A stretch of DNA of 64,000 bases. Origin: Streptomyces sp. FIT100. GTDB lineage: Bacteria; Actinomycetota; Actinomycetes; Streptomycetales; Streptomycetaceae. Positions 53,265 through 62,289 of the stretch are shown one piece after another. The notes below the pieces were generated by a model that worked only from the letters and a program-made list of their open reading frames with translations, was not told where the DNA came from and searched no databases. Made by a program: the position numbers and the translations under genes. The stretch covers positions 1,166,001 through 1,230,000 of the forward strand of contig NZ_CP075715.1 of NCBI RefSeq assembly GCF_024584805.1, written 5' to 3'. The first letter of the stretch is position 1, and each line of letters opens with the position of its first letter.

Positions 53265-54521
53265 TCAGGTACGGCGCCGGCCTCCGCGCCACAGGACGAC
53301 GGCGGCGGCCAGCAGCAGGGCCCCGACGCCGCCGGTGAGCGGGGCGAGCACGCCGCCGGGCTCGTCCGCCGCGGAGGGCGCCGCCGGGCCGGTGCCGAAG
53401 TAGCGGTTGCGGTAGCCGGAGGCGGCGGCCGCCGTGGTCGTGTCGGGGCCGAGCCTTCCGCCCGCCTCGATGGCCGCGGCCGGGTCGACGATGCCGTACC
53501 CCTTCGCGTCGTCGCGGCCGCCCTTGGGGCCGCTGCGGGCGGTGTCGGTGAGGAGCTTCTTGATCTGGGCGGGCGTCAGACCGGGGTGGGCGGCCCGTAC
53601 GAGCGCGACGGCGCCGGAGACGAACGCCGCCGCGGCGCTGGTGCCCCAGCCCTCGTAGTAGCGCCGGTCCGGGTCGGCGATGACGACGTCGACGCCGGGC
53701 GCGCTGACGGCGGCGTACCAGCGGCGGGTGGAGAAGGAGGCACGGGTGCCGTAGCGGTCGACGGCGGCGACGGCGATGACGCCGGGGTAGGCGGCGGGGT
53801 AGGAGATGTGGTCGCCCTTCTCGCCGCCGTTGCCGGCCGACGCGACGACGACGGCTCCCTTGCGGAGGGCGTACTGGACGGCGGCGTCCTCGCTCTTCTC
53901 CGGGTGCGCGGACTCGCTGTCGTCGCCGAGGGAGAGGTTGATGACGTCCGCGCCGTGGTCGGCGGCCCAGCGGATGCCGTCGGCGAGGGCGGAGCCACGG
54001 CTGTTGCGGGCCCGCTTGCGCGCGGGGTCGCTGCCTTCGAGGATCACGCGGACCGGCAGGATCTTCGCCTCGGGGGCGATGCCGAGTACGCCGTCCTCGC
54101 GGTCGGCGCCGTGGCCGTGCCCGGCGATGATCCCGGCCATGGCGGTGCCGTGCCGGGCCCAGGAGCGGTCGCCGCGCCGGGCGCCGAAACCGATGAGGTC
54201 CTTGGTGGGCAGCACCTGGCCGGCGAGGTCGGGGTGGGTGTCGTCGACACCGGTGTCGAGCACGGCGACGGTGATCCCCTTGCCCTGGGTGGTCTGCCAC
54301 GCCGTGTCGGTGTGCATCGCCTCCAGGGCCCACTGGCGGGCCCGGATGCCGTCGGCGTGCGCGGGGGTAGCGGACACGAGGACGAACGCGACGGCGGCGG
54401 CGAGCGCCCCGGTGAGTCGGGGGCGGGCGCCGCCGCGGCGCCGGGGGTGGTCCTGGGGCCGGGCACCGGGGTGGCCGGGCAAGGGCGCGCGGGGTGGGTT
54501 CCGCGGGATCAGCGGGGTCAT
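53265..54521 (-). CDS. Mycosin-like S8 serine protease
   Basis: The 418-aa protein has a signal or anchor segment (about residues 36-56), then a subtilisin-type domain. The triad is Asp in VAVLDTGVDDTHPDL, His in RHGTAMAGI, Ser in GTSAAAAFVSG. A C-terminal transmembrane helix follows (about 392-410, ending WRGGRRR). The layout matches the type VII secretion mycosins (MycP). No ESX genes lie in the window. ATG at 54521 overlaps the upstream stop (ATGA). Confidence 0.9.
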   Translation of the reverse strand: MTPLIPRNPPRAPLPGHPGARPQDHPRRRGGARPRLTGALAAAVAFVLVSATPAHADGIRARQWALEAMHTDTAWQTTQGKGITVAVLDTGVDDTHPDLAGQVLPTKDLIGFGARRGDRSWARHGTAMAGIIAGHGHGADREDGVLGIAPEAKILPVRVILEGSDPARKRARNSRGSALADGIRWAADHGADVINLSLGDDSESAHPEKSEDAAVQYALRKGAVVVASAGNGGEKGDHISYPAAYPGVIAVAAVDRYGTRASFSTRRWYAAVSAPGVDVVIADPDRRYYEGWGTSAAAAFVSGAVALVRAAHPGLTPAQIKKLLTDTARSGPKGGRDDAKGYGIVDPAAAIEAGGRLGPDTTTAAAASGYRNRYFGTGPAAPSAADEPGGVLAPLTGGVGALLLAAAVVLWRGGRRRT

Positions 54522-55996
54522 TCGGAGGGCTCCGTGGCCGGGGCTGCGGTCTTGCGCAGGGCGCGTTCGATGCGGTCCGCGATGCCCTCGGCCTCGTGGC
54601 CGAGGCCCGCCTGGGCGGGGGCGGAGGTCGCGCCGGTGACCATGGCCTCGCCCGCGGGCTGCGGGTCGCCGACGGCACGGCCGTCCGCGAACCCCGAGAC
54701 GGCGTAGACGATGACCGGCGCGTCGGCGAGGACGCTCACCGTCCAGCTGGCCCGCTCCCTGTCGCCGAAGCCGGCGGCGACGGTGCCGGGGACGGGGTAC
54801 GCACGGGGCATGAGGTCGGCGCGTTCGTCGAGGCCCTCGCCGCTGAAGCGGGTGCGCAGGGCCGCCATGGCCTCCCGGTCCGCCTCGGTGAAGACCATGC
54901 CGACGGTGGTGACGGTGGTGGCGGTGGCGTCCGTGTACGTGGCGCGCAGCACCCGGAGGCAGCCGACCGGCCGTATCGCCTTGGCGAGCAGCGGGTCGAG
55001 CGCCTCCGTGCAGGGCCCGTCGGGTGCGACGGCGATCCGCCGCCACTCCCGGTCGGCTCCGCCGGGTCCCGCGGCGACGCCCTTGAGCACGGGCGGGAAG
55101 AGGCTGTCGACGGGGACGCTGTGCCAGAGCGTGCGGGCGTCGGCGTAGCTGGTGGGTGTGGAGGGCGCGGCCGTCGAGTCCCCCGCGAGCCAGCTCCCGG
55201 CGGCGGCGCCGCCTATCAGTCCGAGCCCGAGCACCATGCAGGCCACCGCGGCGGCGGTCCGTGCGGGATGGCGCGCCCGTATGGGCCGCAGTCGGGTCGT
55301 GATCTCCACGGGCGTCTCGGGGAGCGGGCCCCCGTAGGTATGCAGGGGCGGAAGGGGCCTGCCCTGGGCGGGTGCCCCTTGGTACACCGGCGGCCCGGCC
55401 GGCCGGGGCGGCACGGCCGTGGACCGCTGGGCGGGCGGGCGCGGCGCCCAGGGGACGTGCGGCGCATGGGACGGCGCCGCGCCGGCGGCCTGGGACCGGG
55501 CGGCTTCCCGCCCTGGGTGGCCGGGCTGGGCGGCGGCGCGCTGCGGGCCCCGGTCAGGGTCCGGCGGGCCGGCAGCGGCCGGGGCCGTGCCGGCTGCGGG
55601 CGCTTCACCGTCCGGGCGGGGCGGTCGGCCGGGGGCCGGCTGGGCGGGGACCGACATGGCGGAGGTCGGCTGGGCGGAGGCCGAATGGCCGGGGGTCCGC
55701 TGGGCGGAGGTCTGACCGGAGCGCGTCGGCGCGCCTGCGGTCGGGGCGGCAGGCGCGGGCCGCCGGTCGTGCTCTCCGCTCGTCGCGGCCTGCGAAGGCC
55801 GCGGGGCCTGCGCGGCTTGCGGAGCTATCGGACGAGCTGCCGGACGAGGTGTCGGTGTGCCGGTCGGCGCGGGAGCGGCCGGGACGGGCGGTGGCGTGGA
55901 GTCCGTGATCGGGCGCAGGCGCGTCGTCGTCTCGGACGGGGTGGACGGGAGGAGGGCGTCCGTTATTCGGGACGAGCGTGGTGCTTCGGTGCTCAT
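54518..55996 (-). CDS. Proline-rich membrane protein coupled to the mycosin-like protease
   Basis: The 492-aa protein has a Pro/Ala-rich, probably disordered cytosolic N-terminus (about residues 1-245) and one transmembrane helix (about 247-270). An extracytoplasmic domain with Cys pairs follows (CTEALDPLLAKAIRPVGCLR). The motif TTRLRPI occurs twice, at about residues 25 and 230. ATGA overlap couples it to the protease gene. The external domain resembles no family I can name. Function unknown, perhaps a partner or regulator of the protease. Confidence 0.8.
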   Translation of the reverse strand: MSTEAPRSSRITDALLPSTPSETTTRLRPITDSTPPPVPAAPAPTGTPTPRPAARPIAPQAAQAPRPSQAATSGEHDRRPAPAAPTAGAPTRSGQTSAQRTPGHSASAQPTSAMSVPAQPAPGRPPRPDGEAPAAGTAPAAAGPPDPDRGPQRAAAQPGHPGREAARSQAAGAAPSHAPHVPWAPRPPAQRSTAVPPRPAGPPVYQGAPAQGRPLPPLHTYGGPLPETPVEITTRLRPIRARHPARTAAAVACMVLGLGLIGGAAAGSWLAGDSTAAPSTPTSYADARTLWHSVPVDSLFPPVLKGVAAGPGGADREWRRIAVAPDGPCTEALDPLLAKAIRPVGCLRVLRATYTDATATTVTTVGMVFTEADREAMAALRTRFSGEGLDERADLMPRAYPVPGTVAAGFGDRERASWTVSVLADAPVIVYAVSGFADGRAVGDPQPAGEAMVTGATSAPAQAGLGHEAEGIADRIERALRKTAAPATEPSE

Positions 55997-56178
55997 CCGC
56001 CCCCCGTTCCTCATGTCGTGGCGCCGCCGGATCGCCCTACCGGGCAAGCCCGTTCGTCACCGCGTGCGTGTCACTCTACGGGCTGAACGGGACCGGACGG
56101 GAACGGGTCCGCCGCCCCGGGGCATCTGACCGGAACGTCCCCCTACCCCGCGGTAATCGGGTCTGGCAAGCTCGGCCC

Positions 56179-57381
56179 ATGACTCCCCGTGCCGCAGACC
56201 GGGCCCGGTACGACCGGGCCACCGCCCATCTCGACGCGCCGCTCGCCGTCGTCGACCTCGACGCGTTCGACGCGAACGCGGCGGACCTGGCGCGCCGGGC
56301 CGGCGGGAAGCCCGTGCGGGTGGCGAGCAAGTCGGTGCGGTGCCGGGCGCTGCTCGAGCGGGTGCTGGCGACGGACGGATTCGCGGGGATCATGTCGTTC
56401 ACGCTCGACGAGTCGCTCTGGCTGGCCCGGTCCGGCTTCGACGATGTGCTCCTCGCCTATCCGTCCGCCGACCGCGCCGGTTTCGCGGAACTCGCGGGCG
56501 ACGCCAAGCTGGCCGCCGCGGTGACGGTGATGGTCGACGACCCGGCGCAGCTGGATCTGATCGACGGGGCGCGGGACGGCGGGGCCGAGGAGATCCGGGT
56601 CTGCCTGGAGCTGGACACCGCGCTGCATCTGCTCGGCGGCCGGATACGGATCGGGGCACGCCGCTCCCCGCTGCGCGAGCCGGAGCAACTGGCCGCCCTG
56701 GCCCGTGCCGTCGCCCGCCGCCCCGGCTTCCGGCTGGTCGGCCTCATGGCGTACGAGGGCCATGTCGCGGGCGTCGGCGACGCGGTGGCGGGCAGCCCGC
56801 TGCGTTCGCGGGCGGTCCGGCTGATGCAGTCCGCGGCCCGCCGCGAGCTGGCGCAGCGCCGTGCGGCCGTGGTGCGGGCGCTGCGGGCCGAGGCACCGGA
56901 GCTGGAGTTCGTGAACGGCGGCGGCACGGGCAGCGTGCAGCACACCGCGGAGGAGGACGCGGTGACCGAGATCGCGGCCGGGTCCGGGCTGTACGTGCCG
57001 AGGCTGTTCGACAACTACACGTCCTTCACGGGCCGCCCGGCCGCACTGTTCGCCCAGCCGGTGGTGCGCCGTCCGGGCGTGGGCGTGGTGACGGTCCTCG
57101 GCGGCGGCTACCCGGCGTCCGGGGCGGCGGGGCGGGACCGGCTGCCGGTGCCGTATCTGCCGGAGGGTCTGCGCTACGACCCGCAGGAGGGGCCGGGCGA
57201 GGTGCAGACGCCGCTGCTCGGCGCTCCGGCGGACGACCTCCTCATCGGCGACAAGGTGTGGTTCCGCCACGCGAAGGCCGGTGAACTGTGCGAGCGGTTC
57301 GCCGAGTTGCAACTGATCGAGGGCGACCGGGTGGTGGCGTCCGTACCGACGTACCGCGGCGAGGGCCGTACGTTCCTCTGA
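56179..57381 (+). CDS. PLP-dependent amino acid deaminase/aldolase (alanine-racemase fold)
   Basis: The 400-aa protein has an alanine racemase-type N-terminal barrel: PLAVVDLDAFDANAADL and VRVASKSVRCRALLE (the Lys is expected to bind PLP), then GLMAYEGHVAGVGD and FVNGGGTGS. The C-terminal domain (KVWFRHAKAGELCERF) resembles D-threonine aldolase/D-serine dehydratase relatives, with a possible metal site. It probably acts on a D-hydroxy amino acid; the substrate is unknown. ATG at 56179 seems leaderless or weakly bound. Confidence 0.85.
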   Translation: MTPRAADRARYDRATAHLDAPLAVVDLDAFDANAADLARRAGGKPVRVASKSVRCRALLERVLATDGFAGIMSFTLDESLWLARSGFDDVLLAYPSADRAGFAELAGDAKLAAAVTVMVDDPAQLDLIDGARDGGAEEIRVCLELDTALHLLGGRIRIGARRSPLREPEQLAALARAVARRPGFRLVGLMAYEGHVAGVGDAVAGSPLRSRAVRLMQSAARRELAQRRAAVVRALRAEAPELEFVNGGGTGSVQHTAEEDAVTEIAAGSGLYVPRLFDNYTSFTGRPAALFAQPVVRRPGVGVVTVLGGGYPASGAAGRDRLPVPYLPEGLRYDPQEGPGEVQTPLLGAPADDLLIGDKVWFRHAKAGELCERFAELQLIEGDRVVASVPTYRGEGRTFL

Positions 57382-57720
57382 GCACGGCACGCTCAGGCGT
57401 GTGCGTACGGCACACGGCGTAGGGGGCACCTCCCGTGCCCGAAGGGCGACGAGGCAGCGCGTGCCAGGAGTCGGGCCCCTGCGGCATGGGTCGGACAGGG
57501 CCTGGGGCCGTCGTTTGGATCAGGCCGGATCAGGGAGCGGCCCGCCGCGGAGCGGCTGATGTCACAGCGGTGCGTGCAGCTGCAAGGCGGAGGAGGAAAT
57601 CGACGCGGTGGGGGCCTCCCGTGCCCGGAGGGCTACGGGGGAGTCGGTGACCGACGCCAACGCAGCAGATGTGCGTGCCAGGGCACGCGAGCCCGGCAAG
57701 AGCCGAACGACAGGGCCTAG
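57382..57720. repeat. Intergenic region with paired palindromic repeats
   Basis: The 339-bp spacer has two imperfect copies of CCTCCCGTGCCCG-AGGGC (about 57428-57448 and 57615-57635), a hairpin at 57398-57416 and a GGATCAGGCCGGATCAGG tandem at about 57517-57534. No ORF looks coding. It has the feel of dispersed Streptomyces intergenic repeats. Confidence 0.5.
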
Positions 57721-58623
57721 CTAGGGGCCGAGCGTGGAGCCCACACCCCCGCTGATGTCGCCGAGCGGGCGGATGCCCTCGGCGATCCGGTCCATGGCCG
57801 CGAGGGGCGGCCCGTCGGGGGCCGCGTCGAATGCGAATCGGACGACGATCGGCGACTCGGACCCCACCGCCGAGGGGAAGGCCAGGGACTGGACGTAGCC
57901 GCCGGGACCGGCGCCGGTCGTGACGCGCCAGCGGACCAGGTGGCCCGTCCGTCCGGCGACGGTGACGGGCTCGGACATCAGCTCCTGATGGCTCTCGATG
58001 CCGCCGTGGAGGCGATTGCCGATCGCGTCCTCCCCGTACGCGTGCTCGGCGGCGGCGGAGATGTCCTCGGCGGCGAGCTTCTCGGGCGAGGTCTCGTCCG
58101 TACCGGAGGCGGTACGGGAGGACACGGTGCCGTGGTGGCAGAAGTGGGACGAGTCCCCCGGGCACCTGTAGGCGTCCTCGGTGACCATCGTCGCCGCCGA
58201 TTCGTCGAGGGTCGACTCGGACCTCTCCCAGCCGTCCAGGAGGGGCAGGGTGATGCCGTTGAGCTGGTCGGCGAGGACGGCGGGAGCCGAGCTCGGCGGT
58301 GCCGGGGACGGTGGCGGTGACGACGGCAGCGCCGAGGACGGGGCGGTGGCGCCGGCGGACGGCTCGGGCCCCGCCGCGCCTTCGCCGTCCCCGCCGAACA
58401 CCACGGCCGCGGCGACGACCGCGCCGGCGAGCAGCGCCCCGGCGACGGCGAGCGCGACGATCCCGCCCTTGCCCGAGCCGCGCCCCGGCGCGGTGGCGAG
58501 GGGCCGGGTGTACCCGGTCCAGGCCGTGCCGTCCCACCAGCGTTCGACGGTCGGGGTGCCCGGGTCCGGGTACCAGCCTGGGGGTCCCCCCAGGCCGCCG
58601 GGCGTAGGGGGAGGAGTCGTCAT
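57721..58623 (-). CDS. DUF2510 membrane protein with element insertion near the start
   Basis: The 300-aa protein has an N-terminal DUF2510 domain (PGWYPDPGTPTVERWWDG, TAWTGYTRPL), a Gly-rich linker, one transmembrane helix (about residues 58-78), a Pro/Ser-rich stalk and an extracytoplasmic domain. The first 15 residues, MTTPPPTPGGLGGPPG, are mostly encoded by the palindromic element. ATG at 58623 (GGTGG upstream) is preferred to GTG at 58629. Function unknown. Confidence 0.82.
   Translation of the reverse strand: MTTPPPTPGGLGGPPGWYPDPGTPTVERWWDGTAWTGYTRPLATAPGRGSGKGGIVALAVAGALLAGAVVAAAVVFGGDGEGAAGPEPSAGATAPSSALPSSPPPSPAPPSSAPAVLADQLNGITLPLLDGWERSESTLDESAATMVTEDAYRCPGDSSHFCHHGTVSSRTASGTDETSPEKLAAEDISAAAEHAYGEDAIGNRLHGGIESHQELMSEPVTVAGRTGHLVRWRVTTGAGPGGYVQSLAFPSAVGSESPIVVRFAFDAAPDGPPLAAMDRIAEGIRPLGDISGGVGSTLGP
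58578..58614 (-). repeat. Small palindromic element, copy 4 (inside the DUF2510 gene)
   Basis: On the minus strand it ends CCTGGGGGGACCCCCAG and starts CCTCCCCCTACGCCCGG. Its orientation relative to the reading frame is the reverse of that in argR and pheT, yet the frame stays open. Confidence 0.8.
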
Positions 58624-58667
58624 GCTCACGCGGCCACCCTACAAAAGGCGTTGCCGCCCGCGGTCGC

Positions 58668-59456
58668 CTACAGCGGGGTGACGTACGCCCCGGAGATCCC
58701 TCCGTCGACCAGGAAGTCCGACGCGTTGACGAACGACGAGTCGTCACTGGCGAGGAAGGCCACGGCCGCGGCGATCTCGTCCGCCTCCGCGAAGCGGCCG
58801 ACGGGGATGTGGACGAGCCGCCGGGCGGCCCGCTCCGGGTCCTTGGCGAACAGCTCCCGGAGCAGCGGGGTGTTGACCGGCCCGGGGCAGAGCGCGTTGA
58901 CGCGGATGCCCTCCCGGGCGAACTGCACGCCCAGCTCGCGCGACATGGCGAGCACACCGCCCTTGGACGCCGTGTACGAGATCTGGGAGGTCGCCGCGCC
59001 CATCCGGGCCACGAACGAGGCGGTGTTGATGATCGAGCCCTTGCCCTGGCGCTGCATGTAGGGGATGGCGGCCTTGCAGCACAGGTAGACGGAGGTGAGG
59101 TTGACCTCCTGGACCCGCTTCCACGCGTCCAGGCCGGTCTCCAGGATCGAGTCGTCGTCGGGCGGCGAGATGCCCGCGTTGTTGAAGGCGATGTCGACGC
59201 TGCCGTAGGTGTCGAAGGCGGTCTTGAACAGCGCCTCCACCTGCTCGGCGTCGGTGACGTCGACGCGGACGAACGTGCCGCCGACCTCGTCGGCGGCCGC
59301 CTTGCCGGCGGCCTCGTCGATGTCGCCGCAGACGACGTTCGCGCCTTCGGAGGCGAGACGGCGCGCCGTGGCGAGGCCGATGCCGCTGCCGGCGCCGGTG
59401 ATGACGGCGGTACGGCCGACGAGGCGGCGGCAGACGGCGGTGGTGTCGGTGGTCAT
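58668..59456 (-). CDS. SDR-family oxidoreductase
   Basis: The 262-aa classical short-chain dehydrogenase has the cofactor loop TGAGSGIGLATARRLASEG, NNAGISPPDDD, and the catalytic Ser-Tyr-Lys set ending in SYTASKGG. Its Asp after the second strand (CGDIDEAAG) suggests NAD preference. It probably oxidises an alcohol intermediate, perhaps within the adjacent amine pathway. ATG at 59456 overlaps the ALDH stop (ATGA). Confidence 0.88.
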   Translation of the reverse strand: MTTDTTAVCRRLVGRTAVITGAGSGIGLATARRLASEGANVVCGDIDEAAGKAAADEVGGTFVRVDVTDAEQVEALFKTAFDTYGSVDIAFNNAGISPPDDDSILETGLDAWKRVQEVNLTSVYLCCKAAIPYMQRQGKGSIINTASFVARMGAATSQISYTASKGGVLAMSRELGVQFAREGIRVNALCPGPVNTPLLRELFAKDPERAARRLVHIPVGRFAEADEIAAAVAFLASDDSSFVNASDFLVDGGISGAYVTPL

Positions 59457-60844
59457 GTGGTTCGGGCCTCCGTGCTGATGAAGACGTTCTTGGTTTCGGT
59501 GAAGGCGGTGAGGGCGTCCGGGCCGAGTTCACGGCCGAGTCCCGACTGCTTGTAGCCGCCGAACGGGGTCCAGTAGCGGACGCTGGAGTGGGAGTTGACG
59601 GAGAGGTTGCCGGCGGCGACGGCGCCGGAGACGCGCAGGGCGCGGCCGATGTCACGGGTCCAGATGGAGCCGGAGAGGCCGTACTCGGTCGCGTTGGCGA
59701 GCCGTACCGCGTCGTCCTCGTCGTCGAAGGGGAGGACGACCGCGACCGGTCCGAAGACCTCCTCGGTGGCGATCGGGGCGTCCGGGTCCGCGTCCGTGAC
59801 GAGGGTCGGCGGGAACCAGAAGCCGGGGCCCTCGGGGGCGCTGCCGCTCACCGTCGCCAGGTCGTCGGTGACGTAGGACCGTACGCGGTCCAGCTGCGCC
59901 CGCGAGATGAGCGGGCCCATCTGGGTCTTCTCGTCCGCCGGGTCGCCGACGACGACCGATTTCAGGGCCGGGGCCAGCCGGTCCAGGAAGTCGTCGTACA
60001 CGGACCGCTGCACGAGGATGCGGGTGCGTGCGCAGCAGTCCTGGCCGCTGTTGTCGAGGAAGGCCATGGGCGCGCTGAGGGCGGCGGCCTCGATGTCGGC
60101 GTCGGCGAAGACGATGTTGGGGCTCTTGCCGCCGAGTTCGAGGGTCAGGCGCTTCACGCGGTCGGCGCACAGGGCCATGATCTGCTTGCCGACGCGGGTG
60201 GAGCCGGTGAACACGATCTTGGCGACGTCCGGGTGGCGTACGAGAGCGTCGCCCGCGATGTCGCCGCGGCCGGGAAGCACCTGGAAGAGCCCCTCGGGGA
60301 GGCCCGCCTCCAGGGCGAGTCCGGCGAGGCGCAGGGCGGTGAGCGGGGTGGTCTCGGCCGGCTTGAGGATGACGGCGTTGCCCGCGGCGAGCGCGGGTGC
60401 GGTGCCCCAGGCGGCGATCGGCATGGGGAAGTTCCAGGGCGCGATGACGCCGATGACACCGAGGGGTTCGAGGAGCGTGACGTCGATTCCGCCGGGCACG
60501 GGGATCTGGCGGCCGGTGAGCCGCTCCACTCCCCCGGCGGCGTAGTCGAGCAGGTCGCGGACGTTGCCGGCTTCCCAGCGGGCGTTGCCGATGGTGTGGC
60601 CGGCCTCGCGGACCTCCAGCCGCGCCAGTTCCTCGATGTGGTCGTCGACGGTGGCGGCGAAGCGGCGCAGCAGCCTGGCGCGGTCGGCCGGGGCGGCGGC
60701 CGCCCAGGCGCGCTGGGCCCGTGCGGCGCCTACGACGGCGGCGTCGACGGCGGCCGCGTCGACGCCGGGGACCGTGTCGATGACCTCTTCCGTGGCGGGG
60801 TTGAGGATGTCGAGTGCGTACGGGTGGGACAAGTGGTGCCTCAC
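59453..60844 (-). CDS. NAD(P)-dependent aldehyde dehydrogenase
   Basis: The 463-aa protein has ELGGKSPNIVF (general-base Glu), NSGQDCCARTRI (catalytic Cys), APWNFPMPI and FTGSTRVGKQI. It would oxidise gamma-glutamyl aldehydes or another amine-derived aldehyde to the acid. GTG at 60844 overlaps the synthetase stop (GTGA). A TTG at 60832 has GAGG 6 bases upstream and is an alternative start. It sits second in the glnA4-ALDH-SDR operon. Confidence 0.9.
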   Translation of the reverse strand: MRHHLSHPYALDILNPATEEVIDTVPGVDAAAVDAAVVGAARAQRAWAAAAPADRARLLRRFAATVDDHIEELARLEVREAGHTIGNARWEAGNVRDLLDYAAGGVERLTGRQIPVPGGIDVTLLEPLGVIGVIAPWNFPMPIAAWGTAPALAAGNAVILKPAETTPLTALRLAGLALEAGLPEGLFQVLPGRGDIAGDALVRHPDVAKIVFTGSTRVGKQIMALCADRVKRLTLELGGKSPNIVFADADIEAAALSAPMAFLDNSGQDCCARTRILVQRSVYDDFLDRLAPALKSVVVGDPADEKTQMGPLISRAQLDRVRSYVTDDLATVSGSAPEGPGFWFPPTLVTDADPDAPIATEEVFGPVAVVLPFDDEDDAVRLANATEYGLSGSIWTRDIGRALRVSGAVAAGNLSVNSHSSVRYWTPFGGYKQSGLGRELGPDALTAFTETKNVFISTEARTT

Positions 60845-62214
60845 ATGCGTTCGAAGGAGCGGCGGAGTTCCCAGTCGGTCACCGCGGCGTCGAAGGCTGC
60901 CAGTTCGACCCGCGCCATGTTGCGGTAGTGGGCGACGACCTCGTCGCCGAAGGCGGCTTTGGCGATGGGGCTGTTCTCCCAGAGCTCGGCGGCCTCCCGC
61001 AGGGTCGTCGGTACGTGCGCGTAGTCGCCGGTATAGGCGTTGCCCGCGCAGACCTCGGGGAGCTCCAGCTGCTGTTCGATGCCGTACAGGCCGGCCGCGA
61101 CCATGCCGGCGACGGCGAGGTGCGGGTTGACGTCGCCGCCGGGGAGGCGGTTCTCGAAGCGTGTGGAGCGGCCGTGGCCGACGACGCGCAGGGCGCAGGT
61201 GCGGTTGTCGAGGCCCCAGGCGACGGCGGTGGGGGCGAACGAGCCCGGCTGGAAGCGCTTGTACGAGTTGATGTTGGGGGCGTAGAGGAGGGCGAAGTCG
61301 CGGAGCGCGGCGAGCTGCCCGGCGAGGAAGTGGCGCATGACCGGCGACATGCCATGGTCATGGCCGCTGCCGTCGCCCGCCATGACGTTGTGGCCGTCGG
61401 CGTCCTGGAGGGAGAGGTGGATGTGGCAGGAGTTGCCCTCGCGCTCGTTGTACTTGGCCATGAAGGTGAGCGAGACGCCTTCCTGGGCGGCGATCTCCTT
61501 GGCGCCGGTCTTGTAGACGGCGTGCTGGTCGCAGGTGACGAGGGCCTCGTCGTAGCGGAAGGCGATCTCGTGCTGGCCGGGGTTGCACTCGCCCTTGGCG
61601 GACTCGACGGTCAGTCCCGCGCCGGCCATCTCGTTGCGGATGCGGCGCAGCAGGGGCTCGATCCGGCCGGTGCCGAGGACGGAGTAGTCGATGTTGTACT
61701 GGTTGGCGGGGGTGAGGCCGCGGTAGTCGGCGTCCCACGCCTGCTCGTAGGAGTCCTTGAAGACGATGAACTCCAGCTCGGTGCCGACGTGCGCGCTGTA
61801 GCCGAGCGCGCCGAGGCGCTCCAGCTGGCGGCGCAGGATCTGGCGGGGCGCGGCGACGACGGGGCCGCCGTCGTTCCAGGCGAGGTCGGCGATGAGCATG
61901 GCCGTGCCGGCGTTCCAGGGGACGCGGCGCAGGGTGGCCAGGTCGGGGTGCATGGCGAAGTCGCCGTATCCGCGGTCCCAGGAGGACATCTCGTAGCCGT
62001 CCACCGTGTTCATCTCGGTGTCGACGGCGAGCAGGTAGTTGCAGCCCTCGGTGCCGTGCTCCAGCACCTCGGCGAGGAAGAAGGGCGCGGCGAACCGCTT
62101 GCCCTGGAGCCGCCCCTGCATGTCGGGGAAGGCCAGGACGACGGTGTCGATCTCGCCGCTCGCGACGAGCGCGCGCAGCTCGTCGAGAGCCAGCGGGGGT
62201 GTGCGGTCTGCCAC
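60841..62214 (-). CDS. glnA4: GlnA4-like gamma-glutamyl amine synthetase
   Basis: The 457-aa protein is a glutamine-synthetase-family ligase: ELEFIVF, NPGQHEIAFRYDEAL, NSCHIHLSLQD and FENRLPGGDVNPHLA provide ATP, metal and glutamate sites. The GS adenylylation loop of true GSI is not seen. By synteny with S. coelicolor SCO1613 (recalled, not searched), it would make gamma-glutamylethanolamide. Polyamine glutamylation is an alternative. GTG at 62214 follows AAGGAG with 8-base spacing. The gene is divergent from the FadR-type regulator. Confidence 0.88.
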   Translation of the reverse strand: MADRTPPLALDELRALVASGEIDTVVLAFPDMQGRLQGKRFAAPFFLAEVLEHGTEGCNYLLAVDTEMNTVDGYEMSSWDRGYGDFAMHPDLATLRRVPWNAGTAMLIADLAWNDGGPVVAAPRQILRRQLERLGALGYSAHVGTELEFIVFKDSYEQAWDADYRGLTPANQYNIDYSVLGTGRIEPLLRRIRNEMAGAGLTVESAKGECNPGQHEIAFRYDEALVTCDQHAVYKTGAKEIAAQEGVSLTFMAKYNEREGNSCHIHLSLQDADGHNVMAGDGSGHDHGMSPVMRHFLAGQLAALRDFALLYAPNINSYKRFQPGSFAPTAVAWGLDNRTCALRVVGHGRSTRFENRLPGGDVNPHLAVAGMVAAGLYGIEQQLELPEVCAGNAYTGDYAHVPTTLREAAELWENSPIAKAAFGDEVVAHYRNMARVELAAFDAAVTDWELRRSFERM

Positions 62215-62249
62215 GGATTACGCTCCTTCGGTCAGCCGGGAACACTTAA

Positions 62250-62265
62250 GGTATTGCGGAAGACC
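62250..62265. promoter_or_regulatory. Candidate operator between glnA4 and the FadR-type gene
   Basis: GGTATTGCGGAAGACC is an imperfect palindrome (GGTxTT-N4-AAxACC) in the divergent 75-bp gap, well placed to control both genes. Confidence 0.55.
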
Positions 62266-62289
62266 ATTGCTTGGGAAGGGGAAACCGCC

